Assembly (NCBI RefSeq): GCF_021654775.1
Contig: NZ_AP025343.1
Coordinates: 1,054,001 to 1,118,000, forward strand
Reading direction: 5' to 3'
DNA from: Paenibacillus azoreducens
GTDB taxonomy: Bacteria > Bacillota > Bacilli > Paenibacillales > Paenibacillaceae
Length of the DNA stretch: 64,000 bases
The translations under genes were made by a program, and so were the position numbers. The notes under the pieces were generated by a model. The model was not told the origin of the DNA. It searched no databases and saw nothing but the letters and a program-made list of their open reading frames with translations. Shown here one piece after another: positions 8,181-17,322 of this stretch. Every line of letters begins with the position of its first letter. Within the stretch, counting starts at the first letter, position 1.

Positions 8181-9140
8181 ATGATACGCACGCTGGCGAT
8201 AACCCATTCGCATGAGGTGGTGACAGGCATTCCCTTGGAGAAGATTCAAATGGACAATTATGCCTGGATATGGGTTGATTTTAATGCGCCTACACCAGAT
8301 GAATCCGAACTATTAACTACATATTTTCATTTTCATCCGCTGGCGGTGGAGGACTGCTTGCATGTGCTGCAGCGTCCGAAACTGGATTATTACGACGAGC
8401 TGCAATTTTTCGTTCTGCATGCGCTTGATCCGGGTACGCTGCATGTAGAGGAAGTTGATTTATTTCTGAGCCAGCATATGATCGTATCCTTCCACAGCCA
8501 AGAACTGGAGGAAGTGGATGAGGCATGGTTGGAAATCATACAGCATGTTCATGACCGCAAAATCTGGGCGCGCGGGCCGTCCTATTGCGCCTACAACGTG
8601 ATGGACAAGCTGGTGGATAAATATTTTCCAAGCGTATTCATGATTGAAGATGAGTTAGCGGAACTGGAGAGCAAGGGAAGCGTGAAATCGGTCGAGGATC
8701 TGATGAACCAGGTGTTTGATCTGCGCGGACGCCTTTTGAAGCTGCGCCGGACGATCGTGCCGATGCGCGATTTGATGTACCGTGTCCTGAATTCCCAACA
8801 TGTGCAAAGCAGTAACGAACATAAGGTGTATTTTGGCGATATCTATGATCATCTGCTGAAGCTGACCGACATGATTGAAGCGGACCGCGAAATGACGGCC
8901 GACCTTAGGGACAGCTACATCTCGCTGAACTCCAACCGGATGAACTCCATCATGAAGACACTGACCGTGATTACAACCATCTTCATGCCGCTGACGCTGA
9001 TCGCGGGTATTTATGGGATGAACTTTACAAATATGCCGGAGCTCGGCTGGAAATACGCTTATCCGGTAGTGCTGCTGCTCATGTTCGGCCTAGCGGTCGG
9101 GATGGTATTGTGGTTTCTGCGCCGGGGCTGGTTCAAGTAG
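8181..9140 (+). CDS. corA: CorA-family divalent-cation transporter
   Basis: The 319-residue protein shows the CorA layout: an N-terminal cytosolic alpha/beta domain, a long helix (about 150-250) and two C-terminal membrane helices. The GMN selectivity motif (YGMNF, residues 278-282) closes the first membrane helix. A basic tail (RRGWFK) follows the second. Members carry Mg2+, Co2+ or Ni2+ as pentamers. AAGGAG lies well upstream of the ATG at 8181, so an in-frame upstream TTG is possible, but homology begins at MIRTLAI. It is probably transcribed alone. Confidence 0.92.
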   Translation: MIRTLAITHSHEVVTGIPLEKIQMDNYAWIWVDFNAPTPDESELLTTYFHFHPLAVEDCLHVLQRPKLDYYDELQFFVLHALDPGTLHVEEVDLFLSQHMIVSFHSQELEEVDEAWLEIIQHVHDRKIWARGPSYCAYNVMDKLVDKYFPSVFMIEDELAELESKGSVKSVEDLMNQVFDLRGRLLKLRRTIVPMRDLMYRVLNSQHVQSSNEHKVYFGDIYDHLLKLTDMIEADREMTADLRDSYISLNSNRMNSIMKTLTVITTIFMPLTLIAGIYGMNFTNMPELGWKYAYPVVLLLMFGLAVGMVLWFLRRGWFK

Positions 9141-9158
9141 ATTATTTTCATTGGGATT

Positions 9159-9183
9159 GGCCCCACTTTGTGGGGTTATTTTA
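9159..9183 (+). terminator. Rho-independent terminator
   Basis: CCCCAC (9161-9166) pairs with GTGGGG (9170-9175), followed by TTATTTT, 20 bases after the corA stop. Confidence 0.75.
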
Positions 9184-9184
9184 A

Positions 9185-9292
9185 AATATAAGAAAGTATA
9201 AACTTCGCATATACTCTGGTCTTATATTTCTCGCAGAATCGCTTACCGGCCTGGAAAAGGACGCCGTAGGCGTTTCTTCTTGGTATGCGGAT
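9185..9292 (-). repeat. Dispersed repeat family B, copy 1 (reverse orientation)
   Basis: The segment AATATAAGAAAGTATAAACTT at its left end is the reverse complement of the right ends of the elements at 55981-56092 and 61739-61851 (AAGTTTATACTTTCTTATAT). A GCGAGAAATATAAG-like segment occurs at a corresponding internal position. The middle is diverged. It directly abuts the corA terminator. Confidence 0.5.
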
Positions 9293-9371
9293 TTATAGCG
9301 GCCGCGAATGATGATCATACATTAGACCTAATTTTTTTAAAATGATAAGCTTGCGGCAGGAAGTTAAAAAA

Positions 9372-9590
9372 GGTTCAACATAATGATTAGTACTTTACAA
9401 GAAGCAAAGGTAGCGGAGGGGACGGAATCGATCTGAAGAAGCGGCAGCGTTCGCCTTTGTCTCCGAATTTCTACCTTTTTGGGAAATATAACCATAGAAA
9501 TTTGGAGACAATAGCGATCGGAAGAACGATCCGGAGCCGCAGCGGTCAACTCGCATCGTATAAAGAACTAATTTGAGTTTTGAGCCTTAA
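9372..9590. repeat. Dispersed repeat family A, copy 2
   Basis: This is a fuller copy of the family, with GGAGGGGACGGAATCGAT, GAAGAAGCGGCAGCGTTCGC, CATAGAAATTTGGAGACAAT and GCGATCGGAAGAACGATC in order. The outer parts are imperfect inverted repeats: ATTAGTACTT on the left against AAGAACTAAT on the right. It lies between the corA terminator and the C45-like gene remnant. No open frame of note. Confidence 0.7.
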
Positions 9591-9623
9591 AAAAGCCAGA
9601 GATTATCGGAAAGGTTGGGTTGT

Positions 9624-9889
9624 ATGAAGGCGCATGCTGAGAAAGAACCAATGATTTTTGACATCCATGTGACGGAAGGAAGCCATTATGAGGTGGGAAA
9701 GCAGCGGGCAATCACGTTCAAAGAAAGTTATCCGGATGACATTGCCTATTTCATCAGTCCAATGGAGGGGCGTGATTATAACCATGGCATGCTTTTGATT
9801 TTGATGCTCCGGTGGGGCTCAAAGAGATCGTATGCGAATATGAAAATGTGAATATCGGCAATCCGGAACAATTTTGGCGGGAAATGTGA
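9624..9889 (+). pseudogene. Remnant of a peptidase C45 / acyltransferase-like gene
   Basis: The first part encodes MIFDIHVTEG, SHYEVGKQRA from 9651, which resembles the N-terminus of C45-family (acyl-CoA:6-aminopenicillanic acid acyltransferase-like) proteins. Around 9790 the sense switches frame to FDFDAPVGLKEIVCEYENVN and NPEQFWREM, a plausible C-terminus of the same family, ending at TGA 9889. A full member has roughly 330-380 residues, so most of the gene is missing. This reads as an internal deletion leaving both ends. The family assignment is from memory of motifs and moderately sure. Confidence 0.5.
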
Positions 9890-9989
9890 GCAGTTGAAAG
9901 AGGGGCATGATTGCCCCCCCTTCTCAGTTAAGTTATCGGTAAGAATAATTTTTTCGGGAAACGCATGGGGCGTTTCATATGTGCATGGC

Positions 9990-10535
9990 CTAACGCCGCT
10001 TTTTGCCGGATGATTTTTTGGATTTGCCGGACCGGGAAGCGGAGCTTTTGCGTTTACGGGAAGAGGATTTTTTACGGGAGGATCTTCTTCTGCGCCGCGG
10101 GCGGTACTCATCCATATCATCATCAGCGCTGTTGGTTTTGCCCTTGCCGAAAAAAAGCTTGAACATTGGCGCAACCTGCTGTACGCCGGTCATGACTTTC
10201 TGCACCTTGCCGATGGAATTGACGATACCGTCGATGCCGCCCATTCGCTCGATCAGGCCCTTGAGTTCACCGATATTGGCGAGAGAGAATCCCGTTTTTG
10301 CGGCTGCTGCAGCCGGTGCGGCTGCTGCTGCGGTAACTTCGGCCGCTCCCGTCAAGGCTTCGGCTCCAGCCAAAGCATCAGCGCCTCCCTGAAAAGGAAC
10401 AAGTTCTGTGCCGGGCCCGGGGATGTCATAAGGGATACCCGGATAGGGGGAATAAGATGGATATGGGGAAAAAGGACCGCCATCCAGCGAGCGCCGATCA
10501 TGGTGAGACTTGCGGTGGTAGTAATGCTGAGGCAT
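9990..10535 (-). CDS. Low-complexity basic protein, VrrA/YqfQ-like
   Basis: The 181-residue product has three parts. Residues 1-50 are His/Tyr/Pro/Gly-rich. Residues 50-80 are Ala-rich. A helical core follows (IGELKGLIERMGGIDGIVN, VQQVAPMFKLFFGKG), and residues 140-181 are an Arg/Lys/Ser tail. Layout and core resemble VrrA/YqfQ proteins of spore formers, which are spore-linked or of unknown role. The highly basic tail suggests binding to nucleic acid or another polyanion. AAGGAAAG precedes the ATG at 10535. It stands alone. The following 690 bases to yerC hold no gene I can support apart from a promoter. Confidence 0.6.
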   Translation of the reverse strand: MPQHYYHRKSHHDRRSLDGGPFSPYPSYSPYPGIPYDIPGPGTELVPFQGGADALAGAEALTGAAEVTAAAAAPAAAAAKTGFSLANIGELKGLIERMGGIDGIVNSIGKVQKVMTGVQQVAPMFKLFFGKGKTNSADDDMDEYRPRRRRRSSRKKSSSRKRKSSASRSGKSKKSSGKKRR

Positions 10536-11162
10536 GGGATATCACTTTCCTTTTTGGAATGGTTTAATATACTGTATGTCATAGGCGAACATAAGGTATA
10601 GGCGAATACCCGGTAGACAGGGATAGGAGCGGAATCGGGCGAATACCCATATGAGGGTGGATGCACAGAGGATGTTACTTATCAGGATATGGGCCCGGGA
10701 GAGGAGAGGTTCTTGCATTCATTTGTTTTATCAGGCTTTATCCAAAAAATAATAGACCATTCGATTTGCTGAAAGTAGCGTAATGACGGGCATTTTTCGT
10801 GCAAATCTGATTCACTGTTTTTTTGATTGCCCGTAATAAAATTTAATGCTGTAAATCTGTACATTAATGATGTGTTGGGGTATAATTAAAGCGTTTTCAA
10901 ATCAAGGGCTTTTCAAGTGTCAGAATTGGCCTCCGATATCGGAATCCGCTTCATGTTGACCAATGCCGGCGCCATGCCCCCAATTAGTTTCGATGGGGAG
11001 GAAGTGCGTATTTGGCATATTCGACAGATTGAGTCTCGTTGTTCCGGTTTCTGCAGAGTCTGTTCAGAGAGGGGAGGGCGAGTGGTTTCGCGCCTGAAAT
11101 CAAACCAGGATTTTCGGGATGCTCTTGGCCTGCAGCTCTGTAGTGCGTGAATTCGTTAACGC

Positions 11163-11192
11163 TTGAAAAGTGCATACCCGCTCGGGTACAAT
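11163..11192 (+). promoter_or_regulatory. Sigma-A-type promoter for the yerC operon
   Basis: TTGAAA (11163-11168), an 18-base spacer and TACAAT (11187-11192) lie about 36 bases upstream of the yerC start. Confidence 0.5.
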
Positions 11193-11227
11193 GAATATAC
11201 ATAGTAATAGTAGGGGATGATGATTCA

Positions 11228-11518
11228 GTGCAACTGAAGAAACTTAATGATAAAAGTATAGACCAATTATTCGAAGCGGTTTTAACGCTTAACAGTGTTG
11301 AAGAATGTTACGTGTTCTTCGATGATCTGTGCACCGTGAATGAAATCCAGTCTCTATCGCAGCGTCTGGAAGTTGCGCGCATGCTCGGCAAGGGCTGCAC
11401 GTATAATCAGATCGAAGCGGAGACAGGCGCGAGCACTGCAACCATTTCCCGTGTGAAGCGTTGTTTGAATTATGGCAATGAGGGTTATAAAATGACGTTG
11501 GAACGTCTGGGACGATAA
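11228..11518 (+). CDS. yerC: YerC/YecD family TrpR-related DNA-binding protein
   Basis: The 96-residue protein matches the YerC/YecD family. ECYVFFDDLCTVNEIQSLSQ is followed by RLEVARMLGKG and a helix-turn-helix (TYNQIEAETGASTATISRVK). The fold is that of TrpR, but the ligand and targets are not established. It starts at a GTG with a weakly spaced AGGGGA; the family N-terminus (MQ-x-KL) supports this choice. The next gene begins 3 bases after the stop, so it is co-transcribed with the CbiX-like gene. Confidence 0.85.
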   Translation: MQLKKLNDKSIDQLFEAVLTLNSVEECYVFFDDLCTVNEIQSLSQRLEVARMLGKGCTYNQIEAETGASTATISRVKRCLNYGNEGYKMTLERLGR

Positions 11519-11521
11519 GAA

Positions 11522-12289
11522 ATGAGCAAACGGGGCGTATTGGTAATCAGTCATGGCTCAAGGGAACAGGCTTGGGTCAATCTGGTCGATGACGCCATTC
11601 ATCAGCTGCCGCTGCGGGGGGATATCCCTGTGGCGGCTTCGTTCTTGGAGATTGTTGAAGGGCGGCTGATTCAGGATGGCATCGATCAGCTTGAAAGCCA
11701 GGGGGTCACGGACATCCTGGTTATTCCGTTGTTCGTTTCCTCGGGGAGCACTCATGTGAATGAAATCGCATATGCGCTTGGCGTCATAGACGCGCCTTCC
11801 TTTGACAGCGACCTGTCGCCGTTTCGCGTTAACGCGCGAATTTATTACGGTTCTCCGATCGAGCAGGGGCCTTACGTAGCCGAAATGATCTGGGATAAAA
11901 TAAAATCCGTTTCCCGGAAACCGGCGCAGGAAGCGCTTGTCCTGATCGGGCACGGCAGCAGCTATGACAGCTTCCGGCAGCGCTGGGAGCAGGGATTGTC
12001 GCAGTTAGCGGAAAAGGTAAGCAGACTTGGCGGCTTGGCCGCCTGCGATTATGCGTTGCTGCGGCCGGACAATGTGCGCGCCAAAGTGGAATACTGGCAA
12101 AAGGAACGCGGGATGCAGGTTATTGCAGCTCCGCTCTTTTTGAGTGCGGGGTATTTTACCCGCGAAGTGATCCCGAAACGGCTGGAAGGATTAAATTACC
12201 TGTATTCGGGTATGCCGCTGCTGCCGCATCCGCTTTTACCCTTGTGGATCGATCAGCAGGTTCAAAGCTGGTTAAAAGTTGGAAAATGA
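11522..12289 (+). CDS. CbiX/SirB-family sirohydrochlorin chelatase-like protein
   Basis: This 255-residue protein has two CbiX-like halves. The metal/active-site histidines are His11 (VISHGSRE), His78 (SGSTHVNE) and, in the second half, His144 (LIGHGSS). Members insert Co or Fe into sirohydrochlorin. No other cobalamin or siroheme gene is nearby, so a related chelatase or metal-handling role is also possible. It is translationally close-coupled to yerC (3-base gap). Confidence 0.8.
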   Translation: MSKRGVLVISHGSREQAWVNLVDDAIHQLPLRGDIPVAASFLEIVEGRLIQDGIDQLESQGVTDILVIPLFVSSGSTHVNEIAYALGVIDAPSFDSDLSPFRVNARIYYGSPIEQGPYVAEMIWDKIKSVSRKPAQEALVLIGHGSSYDSFRQRWEQGLSQLAEKVSRLGGLAACDYALLRPDNVRAKVEYWQKERGMQVIAAPLFLSAGYFTREVIPKRLEGLNYLYSGMPLLPHPLLPLWIDQQVQSWLKVGK

Positions 12290-12422
12290 GCTATATTTCT
12301 TGTAGAGATGTTAATGGCTTTTCGGGAACGCGGCTGGGGATTGTCTTAATGGTTTCAGCCAGCACGTACCCGGAATATGGCAATCATCAGTGTGCAAATC
12401 CTAAAATAGGTGGCGTTGGGTA

Positions 12423-13304
12423 ATGAAAAGAGCAAGATTAATTTATAATCCCACCTCAGGCCGGGAGGAGATGAGACGGCGTCTGCCGGACATCCTTCAG
12501 AGGCTTGACCAGGGCGGAATCGAAACCTCCTGCCATGCGACGATGGGCGAAGGCGATGCAACCGCCGAGGCGGCAGCGGCCGTGGAACGCGGGTACGACA
12601 TGATTATCGCCGCAGGCGGCGACGGTACGCTGTACGAGGTAATCAACGGGATGGCCGGCAAAGAAAATGTGCCGCCGCTGGGCGTGTTCCCGTTAGGAAC
12701 CACCAATGATTTTGCGCGCGGACTCGGCATTCCGAGGAATTGGGAGGACTACTGCGATCTGGTAATCCGGCAGCAGACCCGTCCTATTGACGTGGGAAAA
12801 GCGAATGACCGTTATTTTATCAATATTGCGGGCGGAGGGACATTAACGGAGCTGACTTACGATGTACCAAGCCGCCTCAAGACGATGATCGGGCAGCTCG
12901 CTTATTACATTAAGGGCATTGAAAAGATGGTCAGCCTGTCGCCGCAGGAATTGATCATTAACGCGGAGGGGCAGGATATCATTCATGATGAATTCATGAT
13001 TTTCCTGATCACCAATACGAATTCGGTCGGCGGCTTCGAAAAGCTGGCGCCGGGAGCGCGGATCGATGACGGTCTGCTCGACGTGATTGCCCTCAAGAAA
13101 TGCAACCTGGCGGAATTCGTGCGGGTGGTTACTCTCGCGCTGCGCGGCGAGCATTTTAACGACAAGCGGGTGATTTATTTCCGGACCCGTGCGATGGAAG
13201 TCACTTCCCCGGGCAAGGTGCTGCTCAACCTTGACGGCGAGCTGGGCGGAACGCTTCCAGGCCATTTTTCCGTGCTGCATCAGCATTTGAAAATTTTCGC
13301 ATAG
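12423..13304 (+). CDS. dgkB: Diacylglycerol/lipid kinase, DgkB type
   Basis: The 293-residue protein is a DAGK-catalytic-domain lipid kinase. It has YNPTSGREE near the start, the nucleotide-binding GGDGT at 65-69, FPLGTTNDFARGLG near 89-102, and LNLDGE near the C-terminus. B. subtilis DgkB recycles diacylglycerol from lipoteichoic acid synthesis to phosphatidic acid at the membrane. Length and motifs are complete. There is a 130-base gap to the chelatase gene upstream. In Firmicutes this kinase is often next to rlmCD, and here the RlmCD-like gene follows after 1.17 kb of repeat-rich DNA. Confidence 0.9.
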   Translation: MKRARLIYNPTSGREEMRRRLPDILQRLDQGGIETSCHATMGEGDATAEAAAAVERGYDMIIAAGGDGTLYEVINGMAGKENVPPLGVFPLGTTNDFARGLGIPRNWEDYCDLVIRQQTRPIDVGKANDRYFINIAGGGTLTELTYDVPSRLKTMIGQLAYYIKGIEKMVSLSPQELIINAEGQDIIHDEFMIFLITNTNSVGGFEKLAPGARIDDGLLDVIALKKCNLAEFVRVVTLALRGEHFNDKRVIYFRTRAMEVTSPGKVLLNLDGELGGTLPGHFSVLHQHLKIFA

Positions 13305-13559
13305 CATGATGAACTAATAAACATTCGGCAGGGCGTGAAGGCAGTTTACGGTGAAGATACTTTATACGGAAGGTTTTTTAGGAGTTGCAACAAAAGTTCT
13401 TCGGATTTTGCGACGAACGCTCCACATCAGATACTTGAAGATAGCGTCAAAGTTTATAAGTTCCCCCGGTGTTCATTGCGGAAGCAGTTGGCTTCGCTTT
13501 GAAAGTAAAAACGGCCCTAGCGGCCGTTGACCGATACATACCAGTCGTTCATGGAGGTT

Positions 13560-13623
13560 AAGATGTCCGCCCGCTGTTTTAGCGCGAAGTCGGGGCGGGA
13601 GCGGGACATCTTGATCTTTTTTT
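13560..13623 (+). terminator. Long GC-rich terminator hairpin
   Basis: AAGATGTCC (13560-13568) pairs with GGACATCTT (13604-13612). Inner GCCCGC/GCGGG pairing and a following TTTTTTT complete the hairpin. It is the only clear terminator between dgkB and the rRNA methyltransferase gene. A shorter hairpin, AACGGCC/GGCCGTT, lies at 13510-13528. Confidence 0.7.
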
Positions 13624-13728
13624 GCGTTGGGGCGATGTCTGGTATAATAGGATGGACGCAGATGAGGGATGTGGCAAATGTTGCGTCCAAGCGATGTAAT
13701 AAAGGGTAAACAAAGTGCGCCTAAGTAT

Positions 13729-13942
13729 CGCTAACGAAACAGAGAAGCGCTATTGCGGCTAAAATGATGCGTCCGGACGATGGAATGAACAAGAGCACAC
13801 GCCTAAATGCGCTAACGAAACAGAGAAGCGCTATTGTGGCTAAAATGATGTGCCCCGACGATGGAATGAACATGAGTACACGCCTAAATGCGCTAACGAA
13901 ACAGAGAAACGTTATTGTGGCTAAAATGATGGCAAATGAAAT
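13729..13942. repeat. 81-bp tandem repeat (about 2.6 copies)
   Basis: Units start at 13729, 13810 and 13891, each with CGCTAACGAAACAGAGAARC, GGCTAAAATGATG and GACGATGGAATGAAC. The period is exactly 81 bp with a few substitutions. Single half-units with the same CTAACGAAAC core follow at 13943, and in inverse orientation (TTTCGTTAG) at about 14019 and 14070. The period is a multiple of three, so a frame stays open through it, but it has no ribosome site and is not taken as a gene. Confidence 0.85.
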
Positions 13943-14072
13943 CTAACGAAACACGATATCGTTATTTGGGTGAAAAACGGCCGGATTGCCTCCAAATTTG
14001 CTGAATAGCGATACACAGTTTCGTTAGAGATTTTAGAAGCCCCAATTTGCACAAATAACGATTGTGAGTTTC

Positions 14073-14234
14073 GTTAGAAGCCCACATGACCTCACGGTCA
14101 CCACCAACGATGAAAATGTTATGGGTTTTGTCTCAAAACGCAAAAGCACATTTTCGCATAACATTACAGAGTTGTTCGAGGAACAGGATTCTGGCGTTAC
14201 AGTGGAAGTTACAGTTGAGAAGGTGTTTTTTTAA
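14073..14234 (+). pseudogene. Possible C-terminal gene remnant
   Basis: An open stretch ends at TAA 14234 with protein-like composition: HDLTVTTNDENVMGFVSKRK, then TFSHNITELFEEQDSG and VEVTVEKVFF. No start codon with a ribosome site is visible, and the 5' side runs into the TTTCGTTAG repeat. It may be the end of a gene cut by the repeats. The family is not recognised. Confidence 0.25.
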
Positions 14235-14307
14235 TGTGTCCGAAGCATAGGCTCGGGCGTTACTATGGGAGTTTCAAATTGTTAAAAAGGCGTTCCGGCC
14301 TTTAAGC

Positions 14308-14371
14308 GACACAACGAGCGACTCCAATTGTGACAGGAAAAACAAACTGTCGCAAAGTTGGAGGCTTAATA
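14308..14371. other. Imperfect stem-loop upstream of the rlmCD-like gene
   Basis: AGCGACTCCAA and TGTGACAG pair with CTGTCGCA and TTGGAGGCT around a GAAAAACAAA loop. The gene starts about 100 bases later. There is no T-run on either strand, so a leader structure or a protein site is as likely as a terminator. Confidence 0.3.
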
Positions 14372-14473
14372 TATAACGCACGAGTATATCGCACGAAAAG
14401 GGGATTCCGGCGAAGTGAATAAGAAAAGTATTCATTCGCGGACCTCCCGAAATATGATGAAGAAAGAAGTGAC

Positions 14474-16120
14474 ATGAGCAGCATGAACAAGCGACAAAGC
14501 CGCCGTAATTCCGGCCGCCGCAGCACGCCTGCGCCCATCACCGGGCTGCCGGTATCCAAAAACGATGAGGTCGTGATCGACATCATCGGCATGAATCATG
14601 ACGGAGAGGGGGTAGGCCGTGCCGAAGGCTACACCCTGTTTGTCGCTGGCGCCTTGCCCGGCGAGAAGGTCCGCGTGAAGGTGTTGAAGACCAAAAAGCA
14701 GTACGGTTACGCCAAGCTGCTGGAGATGGTCGAATCCAGCCCGGACCGCATAGCCGCCCCCTGTCCGATTTACGCCGGGTGCGGCGGCTGCCAGCTGCAG
14801 CATATGGATTATGGTGCGCAGTTGGTTTGGAAAAGGCAGCTTGTCGTGGACAACCTGACGCGCATCGGGAAGCTGCAGGTGAGCGGAGAACCGCCGGTGC
14901 GTCGCGTATCGGAAGGCGGTCAGGTTGGAGCGGATGAGCGGGGGGCCGTCGATGGACAGGCTTCCGCCAAAGAGCAGGAGCGGGATGTTACGCTCACGGC
15001 TCATGTAGAGGCGGAGTCTGGCAGTGCGGCTGAGGCAGGGCGCTCGGAAGCGCTGAATGGAGCATCGGAGCCGGCCCATGCTGCGGACAGCCAAGGCATT
15101 CAGGTTCATGCCACGCTGGGCATGAATGAACCCTGGCGTTACCGCAACAAGGCGCAGTTGCCGATGGGCGTGACCGATGGGGGGCTCGTCGGCGGGTTTT
15201 ATGCCCGCGGCAGCCACCGCATCATCGACATGGAAACCTGCCTCATCCAGCATGAGCGCAACGACGAGGTCGTTGCCCGCGTGAAGGCGATCGGGCGCAG
15301 GCTCGGCATCACCGCCTATGACGAGGAAAGCGGCCAAGGACTGCTGCGCCACGTTGTCGTCAAAGTCGCTTTCCGCACCGGTGAGATGATGCTCGTCCTT
15401 GTCACCAACGGCGATAAAATCCCGCATGCAGACGAGTGGATCAAGGAGATTAGGGCGCAGCTGCCGTCCGTTGTTAGCATCTGCCAGAACGTAAACACGA
15501 AGCAGACCAACGTCATCTTCGGCGACCTGACCCGCGTTCTATGGGGCAGCGATGTCATTTATGATTACATCGGCGACGTGAAATTCGCTATCTCGGCGCG
15601 TTCATTTTACCAAGTGAACCCGGTGCAAACTGAAGTATTGTATGGCAAGACAGTAGAATATGCCCGTTTGACCGGAAACGAAACGGTCATCGATGCCTAC
15701 TGCGGCATCGGTACGATTTCTTTATTTCTGGCGCAGCATGCCGGCAAAGTATACGGCGTCGAAATCGTGCCGGAAGCCATCGAAGATGCGCGCCGCAATG
15801 CGGAACTGAACGGGTTGACCAATGTGACCTTTGAGGTCGGCGCCTCCGAGGAAGTCATCCCGGCCTGGAAAGAGCAGGGGATCGAAGCGGACGTCATCGT
15901 CGTCGACCCGCCGCGCAAAGGCTGCGATCCGAAGCTGCTGGAGACAATCCTGGAGATGAAACCGGAGCGGGTAGTGTATGTAAGCTGCAATCCTTCCACG
16001 TTGGCAAGGGATTTACGTGTGCTGGAGGATGGCGGTTATCGTACGGTGGAAGTGACGCCGGTGGATATGTTCCCGCATACGACACATATTGAAAATGTAG
16101 CATTATTAGTGAAGAATTAA
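14474..16120 (+). CDS. rlmCD: 23S rRNA (uracil-5-)-methyltransferase, RlmCD/RumA family
   Basis: The 548-residue protein carries a TRAM domain (about 26-88) and an iron-sulfur cluster site: Cys97, Cys103 and Cys106 in [10 protein letters not shown], with Cys256 in [13 protein letters not shown]-dependent methyltransferase domain follows, with [21 protein letters not shown] and the catalytic [12 protein letters not shown]. The fold methylates U747/U1939-type sites of 23S rRNA. Compared with the usual 450-470 residues, it has about 70 extra residues (roughly 138-210), rich in Gly, Ala, Glu and Ser, between the cluster domain and [15 protein letters not shown]. The 5' part is strongly basic. Confidence 0.9.
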   Translation: MSSMNKRQSRRNSGRRSTPAPITGLPVSKNDEVVIDIIGMNHDGEGVGRAEGYTLFVAGALPGEKVRVKVLKTKKQYGYAKLLEMVESSPDRIAAPCPIYAGCGGCQLQHMDYGAQLVWKRQLVVDNLTRIGKLQVSGEPPVRRVSEGGQVGADERGAVDGQASAKEQERDVTLTAHVEAESGSAAEAGRSEALNGASEPAHAADSQGIQVHATLGMNEPWRYRNKAQLPMGVTDGGLVGGFYARGSHRIIDMETCLIQHERNDEVVARVKAIGRRLGITAYDEESGQGLLRHVVVKVAFRTGEMMLVLVTNGDKIPHADEWIKEIRAQLPSVVSICQNVNTKQTNVIFGDLTRVLWGSDVIYDYIGDVKFAISARSFYQVNPVQTEVLYGKTVEYARLTGNETVIDAYCGIGTISLFLAQHAGKVYGVEIVPEAIEDARRNAELNGLTNVTFEVGASEEVIPAWKEQGIEADVIVVDPPRKGCDPKLLETILEMKPERVVYVSCNPSTLARDLRVLEDGGYRTVEVTPVDMFPHTTHIENVALLVKN

Positions 16121-16338
16121 TACAGTCGTTCAATCCCTTGTGTAATAAAGGTTTTTAGACTGTAACAGGTTGTTTTTGCAGACTATAACAGCAGAAAAAT
16201 ACTGAGTTTGATGTGAAAAACCTAATCAAAAGTCAGTAAATGGTGATAATCCGACAAAAATATACAGGACACACCAGGTTAGAATTTGGGTAAATTTACC
16301 GTTAATATTGACATATATTATAATTGATCTAAGCGATC

Positions 16339-16373
16339 TGGCCCATGTTCCTTACGAGGACTGGGCTATTTTA
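16339..16373 (+). terminator. Strong terminator hairpin
   Basis: TGGCCCA and GTTCCT pair with AGGAC and TGGGCT around TACG, followed by ATTTTAA. It lies 220 bases after the rlmCD-like stop, behind a possible promoter (TTTACC-N18-TATAAT near 16290-16320), so it could end a short RNA. The rest of 16121-16869 holds no supported gene. Confidence 0.55.
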
Positions 16374-16576
16374 ATGGAGTTGAAAATCATATCATTTTGC
16401 AGCTAAATTAAAGAGCTAAATGCTTATCTTGAAATGACGAATTATTCACGTGATCCAGCAAAAGTAAAAACGGTTCTTCAGGTGATTGCTAATATCAAAT
16501 GAGATTATGAAAAGTCCACCTAGAAGCTCTACAATTCCGGTCATTTAGGAATCTCGGGTCCTTTGATTAGGCATGG

Positions 16577-16606
16577 AAAGCCGCTCTTATTAGGCGGCTT
16601 TTTTTA
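16577..16606 (+). terminator. Rho-independent terminator
   Basis: AAGCCGC pairs with GCGGCTT around an 8-9 base loop, followed by TTTTTTT. No intact gene precedes it directly. Confidence 0.75.
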
Positions 16607-16869
16607 TTGTCCTCTACAGGGCATGTATAGGCTTCTAATTAGACCCCACCCAGTGCCGAATGATTTACATTTTAATGTTGCGGCAGAGTTTACCCTCGTT
16701 TGCTCCGTACCAAGTTATTTAAGAATTTGTTGTACGCACAAGGTCCTTTCTTAAAGTTACGGGCAGGATAGTTTAATCCAAGGCACAAAAGTCAGAACAA
16801 ACGTTCTTTACATATGCGCTATTAATGGATAAAATCAACTTATTCCCATATTAGAAATGGAGGTTAAAA

Positions 16870-17322
16870 ATGAATAATAAAGCAGCTTTGAATTATGATC
16901 AGACAGCAGAAGAAATACTGAAGTATAAAGAATTCGATGAACAACGCCTTCTTGAGCCAATAAGTGAAGGTAAGTGGTCAGTCAAGGAAATCATAGGACA
17001 TCTATATTATTGGGATAAGTTCATTTTAGGGAATCATGTCCCATATATGAAAGAGGGTGCAAACTTGAACGCTTTCCCTAATCATGACTTACATAATAGA
17101 GAAGCCATCGAATACATAAGTGTTTTTAAAACAGCAGGTTCTTTAATAGATGAGTTTGTCCTGAATAGAAGACTATTAATTGAAGCGATATCTGGAATCG
17201 ACAGTAATGCTAAGTTCACAATTGGTTCTGGGAAACGTCAATTTACAGTTGATAAATACTTGAAGATATTCATTGACCACGATATCCATCACCTTAAGCA
17301 AATGAATGAACGACTAAGCTAA
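16870..17322 (+). CDS. DinB-superfamily protein
   Basis: The 150-residue protein has the DinB four-helix layout. The motifs are SVKEIIGHLYYWDKFI near residues 37-52 and IFIDHDIHHLKQMNE near 134-148; a histidine of the first and two of the second are the usual metal ligands. Members act in bacillithiol- or thiol-dependent transferase reactions or stress response; this one is uncharacterised. TGGAGG precedes the ATG. It is AT-rich compared with the flanking core genes. Its stop codon overlaps the start of a family C repeat. Confidence 0.8.
   Translation: MNNKAALNYDQTAEEILKYKEFDEQRLLEPISEGKWSVKEIIGHLYYWDKFILGNHVPYMKEGANLNAFPNHDLHNREAIEYISVFKTAGSLIDEFVLNRRLLIEAISGIDSNAKFTIGSGKRQFTVDKYLKIFIDHDIHHLKQMNERLS

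Noticed and set aside
10917..11150. 77-codon frame before yerC
   Set aside because: No ribosome site and no protein-like pattern; it overlaps the region leading to the yerC promoter.
13764..13946. 60-codon frame with repeated peptide (RPDDGMN...TRLNALTKQR)
   Set aside because: It exists only because the tandem unit is 81 bp, a multiple of three; no ribosome site and no conserved protein character.
14432..15427. Long minus-strand frame (331 codons) inside the rRNA methyltransferase gene
   Set aside because: Shadow of a GC-rich coding region; the plus-strand frame has complete domains and catalytic motifs.
16421..16501. Short open stretch LNAYLEMTNYSRDPAKVKTV...
   Set aside because: Looks protein-like but is only about 28 codons, with a stop just upstream and no start; too little to annotate as a gene or remnant.
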